A DNA stretch of 64,000 bases from Vulcanimicrobiota bacterium (GTDB lineage: Bacteria; Vulcanimicrobiota; Vulcanimicrobiia; Vulcanimicrobiales; Vulcanimicrobiaceae). The notes under the pieces were generated by a model. The model saw nothing but the letters and a program-made list of their open reading frames with translations, ran no database searches and was not told the DNA's origin. Positions 16,612 through 24,602 of the stretch are shown here, one piece after another (the first letter of the stretch is position 1; each line of letters begins with the position of its first letter). Where the stretch lies: assembly GCA_003161435.1 (NCBI GenBank), contig PMOS01000005.1, positions 62,001 through 126,000 of the forward strand, read 5' to 3'. Position numbers and translations under genes: made by a program.

Positions 16612-18011
16612 TCTCGGCAGCGGGGGTATCGCTGCGCGAAGGTTGGGGCGATGTCGTGCGGCTGTTCGCGCACGTTCCGTTCGGCGTCTCGCTGCTCGCG
16701 ATCTGGGGACTGCTCACGCTGATCGGCGTGATCGTCGAGCAGGGGAAAGACCCGTCGTTCTACGCCGGCGCGTACGCACCGCCGATCGCGCGGCTAATCG
16801 TGCGGCTGGACCTGGACAACATCTATCACAGCGCGGCGTACCTCGGCGTGATCGGCCTGATCCTGTGCTCGATGGCGGCGGCGACGTTTACCAAGGTCAT
16901 CCCGCGCCGCATCCCGCGCCTCAACCCCGTCAAGATCGACGCGATCCCGCTGCACGCGACCGTGCACGTCTCCGGCGATGCGGAGAGCGCGCGCGAACGG
17001 ATCGCCGCGTTCTTCGCCGCGCGCGGCTGGCAGGTGCGCAAGCGCGAGTTCGGCGGCACCGAGTGGACCTTCGCCGACAAGAACAACTGGGCGCGGCGCG
17101 GCGTGCTGGTCGCGCACATCGGCTTCGTGCTCATCGCAGCCGGGACGACGATCTACTGGGCGAAGGGGTACAGCGGACAGTTCGCGGTGCTGAGCGGGCA
17201 GACCGCGACGATCCCCGAGAACGGAACGACCGTCGACCTGAAGCGCTTCGCGTATCGCATCGATCCGGTCCAGACCAAAGCGGGGACCGTCTACCAGCCG
17301 ATCGACTACGTTTCGGACGCGACGATCACAGGACGCGACGGCGTGGCCCACAACGCGATCATTCGGGTCAACCAGCCGTACGACGCAGACGGCACGTTGA
17401 TCTATCAGGCGACCTACGGTTTCGCGATCGACTTCCGGCTCACCAAAGACGGCCGGCCCGTCCCGGGTCCGGACCATCCGCTCAAAGAAGGCGAAGGCTT
17501 CGCGATCGACGGCACGTCGCGCGCGATCCAATACCAGCGTTTCGTCGGCACGATCGATCGCAGCACCGGTCAGCCCGGCGCCGATCCGCGACCGAACGAT
17601 CCCGGCATCGTGATTCAAGCGTTCGACGGTGACCGCCCGGTGGGCGGCGCGCTGATCCCCTTGGGTCAGCCCGTCGACCTCGGCGCAGGCTACAAGCTCG
17701 ACGCCGCGCGCTACGTCTTGTACTCGGGCTTCCAATACCGTTACGATCCCGGGATCCCCGTGGTCGGGATCGGCGCGTTCGTGCTGCTCGCCGGGCTGTG
17801 CATCTCGTTCTACTTCTTGCCGGCGCGGCTGTTCGTGCTCGTCCGCGACGCCGCCGGCGGCGGCGCGGAGGTCGGACTCGCAGCGACGACCGTGCGCGGC
17901 TACGAGGTGTTCGAGGAGCGGTTCGCCGAGATCATTGAAGCCGTTCGCCGTACCGAACCAGTCGCGCCGGAAAACGAAGTCACCACCACGCCGGTCCTCG
18001 GAGGAGTATAA
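16584..18011 (+). CDS. resB: Cytochrome c biogenesis protein ResB
   Basis: ResB works with CcsA in System II to deliver haem and reduce apocytochrome c on the outer face of the membrane. The protein of about 475 residues has three N-terminal membrane helices (near 30-50, 75-95 and 170-190), a large extracytoplasmic domain and a last helix near 400-425, as expected. The start is uncertain. TTG 16584 overlaps tatC, while GTG 16656 would begin inside the conserved first-helix region. CcsA follows after 6 bases, and the cytochromes that need this system are encoded at 19105 and 24603. Confidence 0.88.
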   Translation: MEARSRNGLVSAAGVSLREGWGDVVRLFAHVPFGVSLLAIWGLLTLIGVIVEQGKDPSFYAGAYAPPIARLIVRLDLDNIYHSAAYLGVIGLILCSMAAATFTKVIPRRIPRLNPVKIDAIPLHATVHVSGDAESARERIAAFFAARGWQVRKREFGGTEWTFADKNNWARRGVLVAHIGFVLIAAGTTIYWAKGYSGQFAVLSGQTATIPENGTTVDLKRFAYRIDPVQTKAGTVYQPIDYVSDATITGRDGVAHNAIIRVNQPYDADGTLIYQATYGFAIDFRLTKDGRPVPGPDHPLKEGEGFAIDGTSRAIQYQRFVGTIDRSTGQPGADPRPNDPGIVIQAFDGDRPVGGALIPLGQPVDLGAGYKLDAARYVLYSGFQYRYDPGIPVVGIGAFVLLAGLCISFYFLPARLFVLVRDAAGGGAEVGLAATTVRGYEVFEERFAEIIEAVRRTEPVAPENEVTTTPVLGGV

Positions 18012-18017
18012 GAAGGT

Positions 18018-19001
18018 ATGGATCCGACCAGACAGCTGCTCGATCAGGCGCTGCTCGAGATCGGGATCGCCGCCTACGTCACGGGTGCGCTGGTCCTGTT
18101 CGCATATTTCCTCACCCGCCGGCCGGTGCTGCGCTCGATCGGGATGCCGCTGGCGATCCTGGGCGCCGCCTCCCAGTTCGCCGAGCTGGGCGCGCGCTGG
18201 TGGATGACGGGCGTCTGGCCGCTAACGAACCTGTACGGTTCACTCTCGCTGTTCAGCGCCTGCGCGGTCACGATTTTCGTGGTGTTCGCCTATCGCTACG
18301 AGATGGATTTCATCGGCGGCCCGGTCTTGGCGCTCGCCGCGATCGCGCTCGGCTACGCGACGACCTGGAACGAAGGCTACATGCCGGCCGTACCGGCACT
18401 GCAGTCGTACTGGATCAAGATCCACGTCCCGATCGTGATCACCGCGTACGCATCGTTCATGGTCGCGTTCTGCCTCTCATTGCTCTATCTGGTCAAAGCC
18501 GCGGTCGAGCACCGCTACCGCACGGGCTCGCCCAGCGTGCGCGGCGTCGCCGCGGGCGCGGGCGCGAGCATCGACGTCCCGCTGAACTATGCTGCCCTGC
18601 CCGGGTTCGGGGCGGTCCGCACCGACACGCCGGCGTTGGCGAGCGCTGCCGCGGCCGGCGACGGGGCCGCGCAATGGCTGAGTGGGCTTCCGTCGCTCGC
18701 CAAGCTCGACATCATGCAATATCGCGTCATCGCCGTCGGCCTGCCGCTGCTCTCGCTCGGGATCATCACCGGCGCGATGTGGGCCAAAGAAGCGTGGGGC
18801 GCATACTGGCAATGGGATCCCAAAGAAACCGCCGCGCTGCTCTCCTGGATCGTCTACGCGGCGTACATGCACTTACACACCCGTCCCGAATGGCGCGGCA
18901 CGCGCACGTCGATTGTGAGCGTCATCGGATTCGCGTCGATCGTCTTTTGCTACCTCGGCGTCAACATCTGGATCAGCGGCCTCCACAGCTACAAAATGTA
19001 G
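18018..19001 (+). CDS. ccsA: Cytochrome c assembly protein CcsA/CcsB (System II haem handling)
   Basis: This 327-residue polytopic protein carries the tryptophan-rich signature of the haem-handling family (AWGAYWQWDPKE near residues 258-269). Histidines that could serve as haem ligands occur in the flanking helices (KIHVP near 136, MHLH near 285). It has about eight hydrophobic segments. The conserved region ends with LGVNIWISGLHSYKM, typical of the family C-terminus. It is immediately downstream of resB, completing a two-protein System II synthetase. A REP-like sequence follows its stop. Confidence 0.93.
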   Translation: MDPTRQLLDQALLEIGIAAYVTGALVLFAYFLTRRPVLRSIGMPLAILGAASQFAELGARWWMTGVWPLTNLYGSLSLFSACAVTIFVVFAYRYEMDFIGGPVLALAAIALGYATTWNEGYMPAVPALQSYWIKIHVPIVITAYASFMVAFCLSLLYLVKAAVEHRYRTGSPSVRGVAAGAGASIDVPLNYAALPGFGAVRTDTPALASAAAAGDGAAQWLSGLPSLAKLDIMQYRVIAVGLPLLSLGIITGAMWAKEAWGAYWQWDPKETAALLSWIVYAAYMHLHTRPEWRGTRTSIVSVIGFASIVFCYLGVNIWISGLHSYKM

Positions 19002-19008
19002 ACCGCCG

Positions 19009-19035
19009 CTGTCAGCCTGAGCTCGTCGAAGGGCG
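19009..19035. repeat. REP-like sequence after ccsA
   Basis: The sequence TGTCAGCCTGAGCTCGTCGA, followed by AGGGCGA, matches the same REP-like core found at 10056, 33308 and 37903, here in the GAGCT-x-GTCGAAGGG orientation. It begins about 11 bases after the ccsA stop codon. The gap up to the convergent cytochrome gene at 19105 holds nothing else that I can identify. Confidence 0.55.
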
Positions 19036-19104
19036 AACTCCGTCGTCTAGAGACCACTCGAACACGCCGCGCGAAAATCGCAACGTCGCCCTGATGACAC
19101 GACA

Positions 19105-19683
19105 CTATCGTTTGGCAGCATTCCGTTTGGGGTCCGGAAGCGCGGGCATCGGCGTTGGTGCGGCTACTTGGCTGGGGTTCTCCCAAATCGATTTTGCGGC
19201 CGCCGGGAGACTGTCCGGGACGCGCTTCATGAAGTACGTGATCTGCCAGATCGACTTCTGGTCGAGCGATTTTCCGTAGGCCGGCATGCCGGTGAAGCGG
19301 ATGCCGTGCTCGATCTTCCAGTACGTCTCGCCTTCGGGATCGTCGCTGACGCCGTGCTTGTTGAACTGCGGCGGCTGGACGACGCCCAGACCGCGCGCGA
19401 CCGCGTTGGGGGTCGTGTTCGCAGTGCCGTGACAGACGGCGCAGTTTTGCACGTACAGGGTTGCCCCTTGCGCGACGTCGGCGTCGGTCGGCGGGAAGGG
19501 GTATGGCGGCTTGGGTGCCTGGCGCGCGATCGTCGCGTTGAGCGAGGTGCGCGCGGCCCAACGCTCGCCCGGCAGCGGTGGCCCGTCGGCGCGCGCAGGA
19601 ACCACGCCGGTTTCGACGGCGGCGAAGACGACCAGGGCGAGCACAACCAGCGCGGCCACGAAGCCGCCGATGAATCCACGCAT
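19105..19683 (-). CDS. Membrane-anchored monohaem cytochrome c
   Basis: This 192-residue protein has an uncleaved N-terminal anchor (about residues 3-24) and one class I c-type haem site, CAVCH, at residues 81-85. A likely axial methionine occurs in the FTGMPAYG segment near residue 136. The region after the haem site resembles small electron-transfer cytochromes found near cytochrome oxidases. ATG 19683 starts just before the anchor; an in-frame ATG at 19713 would add ten residues. It converges on the ResB/CcsA operon that would mature it. Its partner is not visible, but it could carry electrons from the b-c complex at 24-26 kb. Confidence 0.85.
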   Translation of the reverse strand: MRGFIGGFVAALVVLALVVFAAVETGVVPARADGPPLPGERWAARTSLNATIARQAPKPPYPFPPTDADVAQGATLYVQNCAVCHGTANTTPNAVARGLGVVQPPQFNKHGVSDDPEGETYWKIEHGIRFTGMPAYGKSLDQKSIWQITYFMKRVPDSLPAAAKSIWENPSQVAAPTPMPALPDPKRNAAKR

Positions 19684-19764
19684 ACCCCCGGTACTTCTCC
19701 ACTTTGCGGCCATTTCAGGCCTGCGCCGCAACGCTGGACGGCTCCCGGCGGGTTCCGTGCGGCG

Positions 19765-21225
19765 ATGGCAATCGCGCCGCCGCGCTCGAAAACGCTCGAG
19801 GACCTTCGTTTCGCCAACTCGTTCGCCGGGCTGGGCGACGCGTTCTCCGAACGCCGAACCCCGGCCGGGATCCCCTGCGCGCGCCTCGTTGCTTTCAGCC
19901 CCGAGGCTGCCGCGCTGATCGATCTGCGGGCCGGCGAACAGATGCGGCCCGAGTTCGCGGCACTGGTGAGCGGCAACGCGCTGCTGCACGGGATGGAACC
20001 GGTCGCGGCCCTTTACGGCGGGCACCAGTTCGGCGTCTGGGCCGGCCAGCTCGGCGACGGACGGGCCATCTTGCTCGGAGAGGTCGATCAGACCGAACCC
20101 TACGAGCTGCAGATCAAGGGCGGCGGGATGACCGCCTTCTCACGTTTCGCCGACGGCCGCGCCGTCGTCCGTTCGACGGTCCGCGAGTACCTCGCCAGCG
20201 AGGCGCTGCATCACCTCGGAATCCCGACGACCCGCGCGCTGGCGATGGCCGCCGGCGAAGAACCGGTCCTGCGCGAGCGGGTCGAGCGCGCGGCCACGCT
20301 GATTCGCATGGCGCCCTCGTTCGTGCGCTTCGGCTCGTTCGAGATCTTCCACTATCGCAACCGTCACGCCGAGCTCAAGACGCTCGCCGACTACGTGATC
20401 GACCGGTTCTATCCCGAGTGCGGCACGAGCGACGATCGGTACGAGCGCTTCTTCGCGACCGTCGTCGAGCGCACGGCGGCGCTGATGGCGCAGTGGCAAG
20501 CCGTCGGCTTCGCGCACGGCGTGATGAACACCGACAACTTCTCGATCCTGGGGCTCACGCTCGACTACGGCCCCTACGGGTTTGTCGAAGAGTACGATCC
20601 GGGATTCATCTGCAACCACACCGACGAGAGCGGCCGCTACGCGTTCGACCGGCAGCCGACGATCGGCTTGTGGAACTGCTACGCGCTTGCCGAAGCGCTG
20701 TCGTCGCTGATCCCGCGCGCGCAGCTCGACGCCGCGCTCGCAGGCTACCAAGACGTCTACCGCACGACGTTCCTGTCGCTGATGCGCGCCAAGCTGGGAA
20801 TTCTCGACGTTCGCGACGACGATGCCGACCTCGCGCTCGAGCTGTTCGGATTGCTGCACGCGCGCCGCGTCGACTGGACCAACTTCTGGCGCGCGCTCTC
20901 GCGCGCCGACGCGGACGCGCTCGCGATGCTCGGCGAAGACGCGACCTCGCGCACCTGGTTCGAGCGTTACGCCGAACGCCGCGCAGGCGACCCGCGCGGC
21001 GAGGAACATCGTCACGCAGCGATGCGCGCGGTCAACCCGAAGTACGTGCTGCGCAATTGGGTCGCGCAAGAAGCGATCGAAGCGTGCGAGGCCGGCAATG
21101 ATTCCGTCGTCGCCGCCGTCTACGACGTGCTGCGCGCACCGTACGACGAGCACCCCGAGCGCGAAGCTTGGGCGCAACCCGCGCCCGCCCGCTACCGCGA
21201 CTTGTCGGTCAGCTGCTCGTCGTAA
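19765..21225 (+). CDS. selO: Protein adenylyltransferase SelO (YdiU/SELENOO family)
   Basis: SelO is a pseudokinase-fold enzyme that transfers AMP to proteins in redox stress. The 486-residue protein has the family's YGGHQFG...QLGDGRA region (near 88-105), the long KGGGMTAFSRFADGRA block with R-x-TVREYLASEA, the catalytic-region HGVMNTDNFSILG and the metal-binding YGPYGF. It ends in SVSCSS. The cysteine three residues from the C-terminus occupies the selenocysteine position of eukaryotic SELENOO, as in Escherichia coli. ATG 19765 gives the family N-terminus. The last 17 bases overlap a convergent VOC pseudogene. Confidence 0.93.
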   Translation: MAIAPPRSKTLEDLRFANSFAGLGDAFSERRTPAGIPCARLVAFSPEAAALIDLRAGEQMRPEFAALVSGNALLHGMEPVAALYGGHQFGVWAGQLGDGRAILLGEVDQTEPYELQIKGGGMTAFSRFADGRAVVRSTVREYLASEALHHLGIPTTRALAMAAGEEPVLRERVERAATLIRMAPSFVRFGSFEIFHYRNRHAELKTLADYVIDRFYPECGTSDDRYERFFATVVERTAALMAQWQAVGFAHGVMNTDNFSILGLTLDYGPYGFVEEYDPGFICNHTDESGRYAFDRQPTIGLWNCYALAEALSSLIPRAQLDAALAGYQDVYRTTFLSLMRAKLGILDVRDDDADLALELFGLLHARRVDWTNFWRALSRADADALAMLGEDATSRTWFERYAERRAGDPRGEEHRHAAMRAVNPKYVLRNWVAQEAIEACEAGNDSVVAAVYDVLRAPYDEHPEREAWAQPAPARYRDLSVSCSS

Positions 21226-21589
21226 CCCGTTCGCTGAACGTGAGCCGGTTGCCGACCGGATCGATGACCCCGAGATCGCGCGTCCCCCACTCGGTGTCTT
21301 GAATCCCGGGATTCATGTAGCGATACTTCTTCGCTTGCAGCTAGCGGTGAAGATCGTCGACGCCCGTCATCTCGATCGTGACGTGGACGCCCGGGCTGCC
21401 GTCGCCGTGGTGCTCGCTCAAGTGCAGCACCAGGCCGTCGCGCGAGATACCCATGTACAGCGGCGCGTTGTCGTGGAAACGGTGCTCGAAGTCGACCGTG
21501 AAGCCGAGATAGTCGAGGTAGAACTCGCGCGTCTTGGCGATGTCGAACATCCGCAAAGTCGGGACCACGCGCGTGACGACAAGCGCCAT
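21209..21589 (-). pseudogene. VOC / bleomycin-resistance-like glyoxalase-fold gene interrupted by an in-frame amber codon
   Basis: From ATG 21589 the frame encodes a VOC-fold protein (MALVVTRVVPTLRMFDIAKT, then REFYLDYLGF). A TAG stops it at 21343-21341 after 82 codons. The same frame then continues without another stop for 43 codons to a TGA at 21209, reading LQAKKYRYMNPGIQDTEWGT and later IDPVGNRLTF, which is the usual C-terminal half of this family. The context CGC-TAG-CTG suggests a single GAG-to-TAG change, since glutamate is common at that place. It may be a pseudogene, an assembly error or a readthrough site. The 3' end overlaps selO by 17 bases. Confidence 0.75.
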
Positions 21590-21728
21590 TAAAAACGTCC
21601 TCCGGCTGCCCAGCCTAGCCTTGACGGCCTCGACGAAGTCATTTGTTTCCGAGAAGCCTCGATCATGTTAGGTCGCCCAAATTGGTAACGTGGCCTCCGC
21701 ACCTGCGGTCATCCCCACGTTGCCTTAT

Positions 21729-21738
21729 TGCATATGCA
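21729..21738. promoter_or_regulatory. Palindrome TGCATATGCA upstream of marR
   Basis: TGCATATGCA is a perfect 10-base palindrome four bases upstream of the proposed -35 element of the marR gene. MarR-family genes commonly carry palindromic operators in this position. Binding by the encoded regulator is inference. Confidence 0.35.
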
Positions 21739-21742
21739 CGCC

Positions 21743-21772
21743 TTGACGAGAGCGCGCCGCTTACGCTAGCAT
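21743..21772 (+). promoter_or_regulatory. Putative sigma-70-type promoter of marR, leaderless
   Basis: TTGACG at 21743-21748 and TAGCAT at 21767-21772 are separated by 18 bases. The GTG start codon at 21778 begins 6 bases after the -10 element, so a transcript would start at or next to the start codon and have no ribosome binding site. No purine-rich Shine-Dalgarno sequence is present before the GTG, which agrees with leaderless translation. Confidence 0.45.
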
Positions 21773-21777
21773 AGTTC

Positions 21778-22233
21778 GTGACGAACGATCTCGACGTGCT
21801 GACCGCCGACATCGGGCGTCTGTACCCCGCCGTCTACCTTCGCTTCCACGTCTCGAAGCAGCGTCTTGCCGGGACCGACATCACCTCGCGCATGCTATGG
21901 GCTCTGCAGCATCTCGCGTCGGTCGGGCCGTCGACGCTGGGCGAGCTCGCGCATGCGTCGGGCGTCAAGAAGTCGACGATGACCGAGCTCATCGATCGCC
22001 TCGAGGCGAAAGGCTACGTGGCGCGGATACGCGACGAACGCGACGCACGCCGCGTCTTCGTCGGGTTGACCCCGTCCGGCGAGCGGCGCGCACGGCGCGC
22101 GCCCAGCGTCTTAGCGGACGATGCGTTGCGCGCCGCACTCGCGCGCATGACGGTGGACGAACGCGCGGCGCTCGTTCGCGGACTTCGTGCGCTCGTGCGC
22201 GCGGGTGAGGAGATCGCACATGACCAGATGTGA
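21778..22233 (+). CDS. MarR family transcriptional regulator
   Basis: This is a 151-residue winged-helix regulator of the MarR family. The DNA-binding core reads STLGELAHASGVKKSTMTEL (near 53-72) and ends with the wing signature RDERDARRVFVGLT-x-SG (near 82-97), with flanking dimerisation helices. The start is GTG at 21778 without a ribosome binding site. The next gene overlaps by 14 bases, so the regulator and a zinc-ribbon protein are coupled. The ligand is unknown; the nearby VOC fragment hints at a past resistance function, but that is weak. Confidence 0.88.
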   Translation: MTNDLDVLTADIGRLYPAVYLRFHVSKQRLAGTDITSRMLWALQHLASVGPSTLGELAHASGVKKSTMTELIDRLEAKGYVARIRDERDARRVFVGLTPSGERRARRAPSVLADDALRAALARMTVDERAALVRGLRALVRAGEEIAHDQM

Positions 22234-22477
22234 GAGTTGCGGCAACGAGATGACCGGCGCGGACGACCATGCCCCCGGCGACGCGCACAGCCGCCATTGC
22301 CGCTATTGCAGCAACGCCGATGGGACGCTGCAAGACTTCGACGAGCGCTTCGAACGAATGGTGCAATGGTCGCTGCGGCGCGACGGCGTCGACCGCGGCC
22401 AGGCCGAGGAGCGCACCCGCGCGTACATGCGCACGATGCCGCTCTGGAAGAATCATCCCGCGTTGGCCCAAGGCTAG
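22220..22477 (+). CDS. Small putative zinc-ribbon protein
   Basis: This 85-residue protein begins RCESCGNEM and continues to RHCRYCSNADGTL, giving two C-x2-C pairs (about residues 4-7 and 26-29). It resembles the putative zinc-ribbon family Pfam PF12674 and ends in a helical region (DERFERMVQWSLRR). ATG 22220 lies inside the end of marR (14-base overlap), indicating translational coupling. No enzymatic motif is visible. A metal-binding or protein-interaction role is likely. Confidence 0.75.
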   Translation: MTRCESCGNEMTGADDHAPGDAHSRHCRYCSNADGTLQDFDERFERMVQWSLRRDGVDRGQAEERTRAYMRTMPLWKNHPALAQG

Positions 22478-22479
22478 CG

Positions 22480-23085
22480 GTGGGACGCGAGGCGCGGTGC
22501 AATGCGCGTTGGGGCGCGCGCAGCGGCGAGGTGAAGGTGCTCCTCGAGTCGACCGAGGTCGTCGTGCGCGGAGCGTTCCGCGCGGTCGCTCCGCTGGCCG
22601 AACTGCGCGACGTTCGCGCCGACGGCGACACGCTGCGGTTCTCCGTGCGCGGCGAGGAGGTCGCGCTCGTACTGGGAGCCGCCGCGCCGCGCTGGGCCGC
22701 CAAGATCGCCGCACCGCCACCCTCACTCGCGGCCAAGCTGGGCCTGGGCGCGACGACGCGGCTTTTCGTCGCGGGCCGGATCGACGATCCCGCGCTGGGT
22801 ACCGCGCTTGGCGCCGCGATGCGAACCCGTTCCGCCGATTCGGCCGACGTCATCGTCGCGCGCGTCGACGCCGCCGATGCGCTCGCGCGCGTCGCCGAAA
22901 CGCACCGAGTGCAGCTCGAACGTGGCGTCCCGCTCTGGGTGATCTACACGAAAGGCAAGGCTGCACCGCTAGGCGAGACCACCGTGCGCGCGATGCTGCG
23001 CGAACGCGGGCTGATCGACCTCAAGGTGGCGTCGGTCTCGCCGTCGCTCACCGCGCTCAAGTTCGCGCGCGCAACCAAGCAATAA
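22480..23085 (+). CDS. DUF3052-like protein
   Basis: This is a protein of about 201 residues. The C-terminal two thirds resemble DUF3052-type proteins: KLGLGATTRLFVAG, a middle strand SADVIVARVDAADAL, then VPLWVIYTKGKAAPLGETTV, GLIDLKVASVSPSLTALKF near the end. The N-terminal ~60 residues form a separate small domain. GTG 22480 follows an AAGG six bases upstream and the stop of the zinc-ribbon gene by two bases; a second in-frame GTG lies at 22531. The family has no established function. It is probably co-transcribed with marR. Confidence 0.65.
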   Translation: MGREARCNARWGARSGEVKVLLESTEVVVRGAFRAVAPLAELRDVRADGDTLRFSVRGEEVALVLGAAAPRWAAKIAAPPPSLAAKLGLGATTRLFVAGRIDDPALGTALGAAMRTRSADSADVIVARVDAADALARVAETHRVQLERGVPLWVIYTKGKAAPLGETTVRAMLRERGLIDLKVASVSPSLTALKFARATKQ

Positions 23086-23141
23086 GCGCCGCTCGCAGTG
23101 CTGCCGAGGACGGCGCGCCCCTGGGCGGGAAACGCGAGGGA

Positions 23142-23450
23142 ATGGAACGGCACGGCGAGGTTCGATTACTCGTTCGCGGTATCGCGCGCGGCGTCTCGAG
23201 CGACGAGATCGCGGAGCTGTTCGCACCGTTCGGTGTCGACCGGGAAAGCATCGCGTTGCCGCGCGACCGCCGTACGCGCCGCCGCAAAGGGATCGCCTAC
23301 GTGATGGTTCCGAGCGCGCAGCACGCCGCCGACGCGATCAAAGCGCTGAACGAGACGCTGCTGCAAGACAAGGCGATCACGATCGAAACTGCCGCGGAGC
23401 GTCCGCCCAAGCGTCCGCGCCGCTTCAACGGCCCCCCGCGCCGCTTTTAG
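23142..23450 (+). CDS. RRM-type RNA-binding protein
   Basis: This 102-residue protein has one RNA recognition motif. RNP-2 reads RLLVRGI near residues 7-13 and RNP-1 reads KGIAYVMV near 46-53. The expected helix SDEIAELFAPFG lies between them and AADAIKALNETLL follows. The tail is basic and proline-rich (RPPKRPRRFNGPPRRF). Single-RRM proteins of this size occur in cyanobacteria and several other phyla. RNP-1 lacks one of the usual aromatic residues (V for F). ATG 23142 is preceded by GAGGGA. It ends the marR-side gene run and is followed by two hairpins. Confidence 0.85.
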   Translation: MERHGEVRLLVRGIARGVSSDEIAELFAPFGVDRESIALPRDRRTRRRKGIAYVMVPSAQHAADAIKALNETLLQDKAITIETAAERPPKRPRRFNGPPRRF

Positions 23451-23488
23451 CGCACCGGCTGAACGCAGCCTGTCTTGAAGCTGGCGGA

Positions 23489-23534
23489 TCGGCCGAAGGC
23501 CGAACGCGAGTGTTCGCGCATTTTGCGCGAACAC
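23489..23534. terminator. Two adjacent hairpins between convergent genes
   Basis: TCGGCC-GAA-GGCCGA (23489-23503) and the perfect 11-base stem GTGTTCGCGCA-TTT-TGCGCGAACAC (23510-23534) lie between the RRM gene and the convergent DUF2630 gene. There is no long T-run. They could act as a bidirectional transcription stop or protect the 3' ends of both messages. Confidence 0.5.
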
Positions 23535-23535
23535 A

Positions 23536-23772
23536 CTACTGTAGGTACTTCTCGACCGTCTCGGCGCTGCGCTCGTGCGTGACGCTGGGGTCCTGGCCGA
23601 ACTCCTCTCGGGCACGGCGCTGGCGCAGCAGATCCCACAGGCGGTCGAGCTGCACGTTGATGTTGCCCAGGCGCGAGCGCTCGTCGGCCGTCACTTCGCC
23701 GCCCTTCTCGAGCAACGCGTGCTCCTCGCCGACGAGGCGTTCGATCTGCTGGTGCAGCTGTTGGTCGTCCAC
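23536..23772 (-). CDS. DUF2630 family protein
   Basis: This is a small helical protein of 78 residues. The sequence VDDQQLHQQIERLVGEEHAL, then LDRLWDLLRQRRA, is typical of DUF2630, whose members are about 80 residues long and have no known function. GTG 23772 is chosen because it gives the family length and is preceded by an AGGA; the longer frame would add a basic tail not seen in relatives. The stop lies 2 bases from a strong hairpin shared with the convergent RRM gene. Confidence 0.78.
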   Translation of the reverse strand: MDDQQLHQQIERLVGEEHALLEKGGEVTADERSRLGNINVQLDRLWDLLRQRRAREEFGQDPSVTHERSAETVEKYLQ

Positions 23773-23965
23773 GTCCTGACCGTTCCCGTTTCTCGGCCGA
23801 ACCCCCACACCGCGTCCGGCGCGACCGCGCCGAGTGGGTAGACGCAAGGGGACCGACCCAAGCTCCTACGAAGGTACGCGAGTTTTGCCGGGGCCGTCTC
23901 CTAAGATACGGGGGACGGCTGATGGTGACCGACGTCCGATCCCGTCTTCGACCTGAGGAGAGAGA

Positions 23966-24592
23966 GTGGCTCACGCAGAGGCGTACAAAGACCCCGGGAC
24001 ACCGGACGAACAAAGCCGGCGAACCTTCATGGCCAACGCGGTCATCGCGCTGGGCGGAGTGATCAGCCTGGGAATTGCCATCCCGGTCGTGGCGTCGCTA
24101 CTCCCCGCCGCGGGGACGGATACCGACCAGTGGTCGGGGCTCACGCCCCAACAGGCCGAAGCGTTCAAAAAGGCGACCAACCAGCCGGTGAAGGTCGTCT
24201 TCGACGTCCATGACGTGAACGGGTATTTCGGCGCAATCGACGTCGAGCAGTTCGTCTGGGCGGTGAAGTCGACCGACGAGCAGCTGCGCAGCGAGCGGCC
24301 CGAGCTCTTCGCGACCGAGAAACCTCCGTACCCGGTACTGAACATGGGCTTCGTGATCTTCAGCCCGATCTGCCCGCACCTCGGCTGCAAGTACGCCTGG
24401 AATCAAGCGCAGAACAAGTTCATCTGTCCGTGCCACGGCTCGGTCTACAGCGAGCTCGGAAAGCACGAAGCCGGACCGGCGCTGCGCGGGCTCGACCCGT
24501 TGCCGATGCGGAACTATCAAGGGAAAGTGCAGATCACATGGATCGAGTACGCACAGAACTCGCCGCAGCTGATCGTCCAAAAGGTCGGATGA
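23966..24592 (+). CDS. qcrA: Rieske iron-sulfur protein of a cytochrome b-c complex
   Basis: The Rieske subunit accepts an electron from menaquinol at the Qo site and passes it to cytochrome c. The 208-residue protein has a twin-arginine signal/anchor ([16 protein letters not shown], residues about 16-31), then the 2Fe-2S ligands in CPHLGC and CPCHGS (near residues 137-158). It is thus a probable Tat substrate, and tatA/tatC are in this window. The start is GTG at 23966 after a GAGGAGAGAGA ribosome binding site. The cytochrome b-c gene follows after 10 bases. Confidence 0.94.
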   Translation: MAHAEAYKDPGTPDEQSRRTFMANAVIALGGVISLGIAIPVVASLLPAAGTDTDQWSGLTPQQAEAFKKATNQPVKVVFDVHDVNGYFGAIDVEQFVWAVKSTDEQLRSERPELFATEKPPYPVLNMGFVIFSPICPHLGCKYAWNQAQNKFICPCHGSVYSELGKHEAGPALRGLDPLPMRNYQGKVQITWIEYAQNSPQLIVQKVG

Positions 24593-24602
24593 GGCGGACA
24601 CG

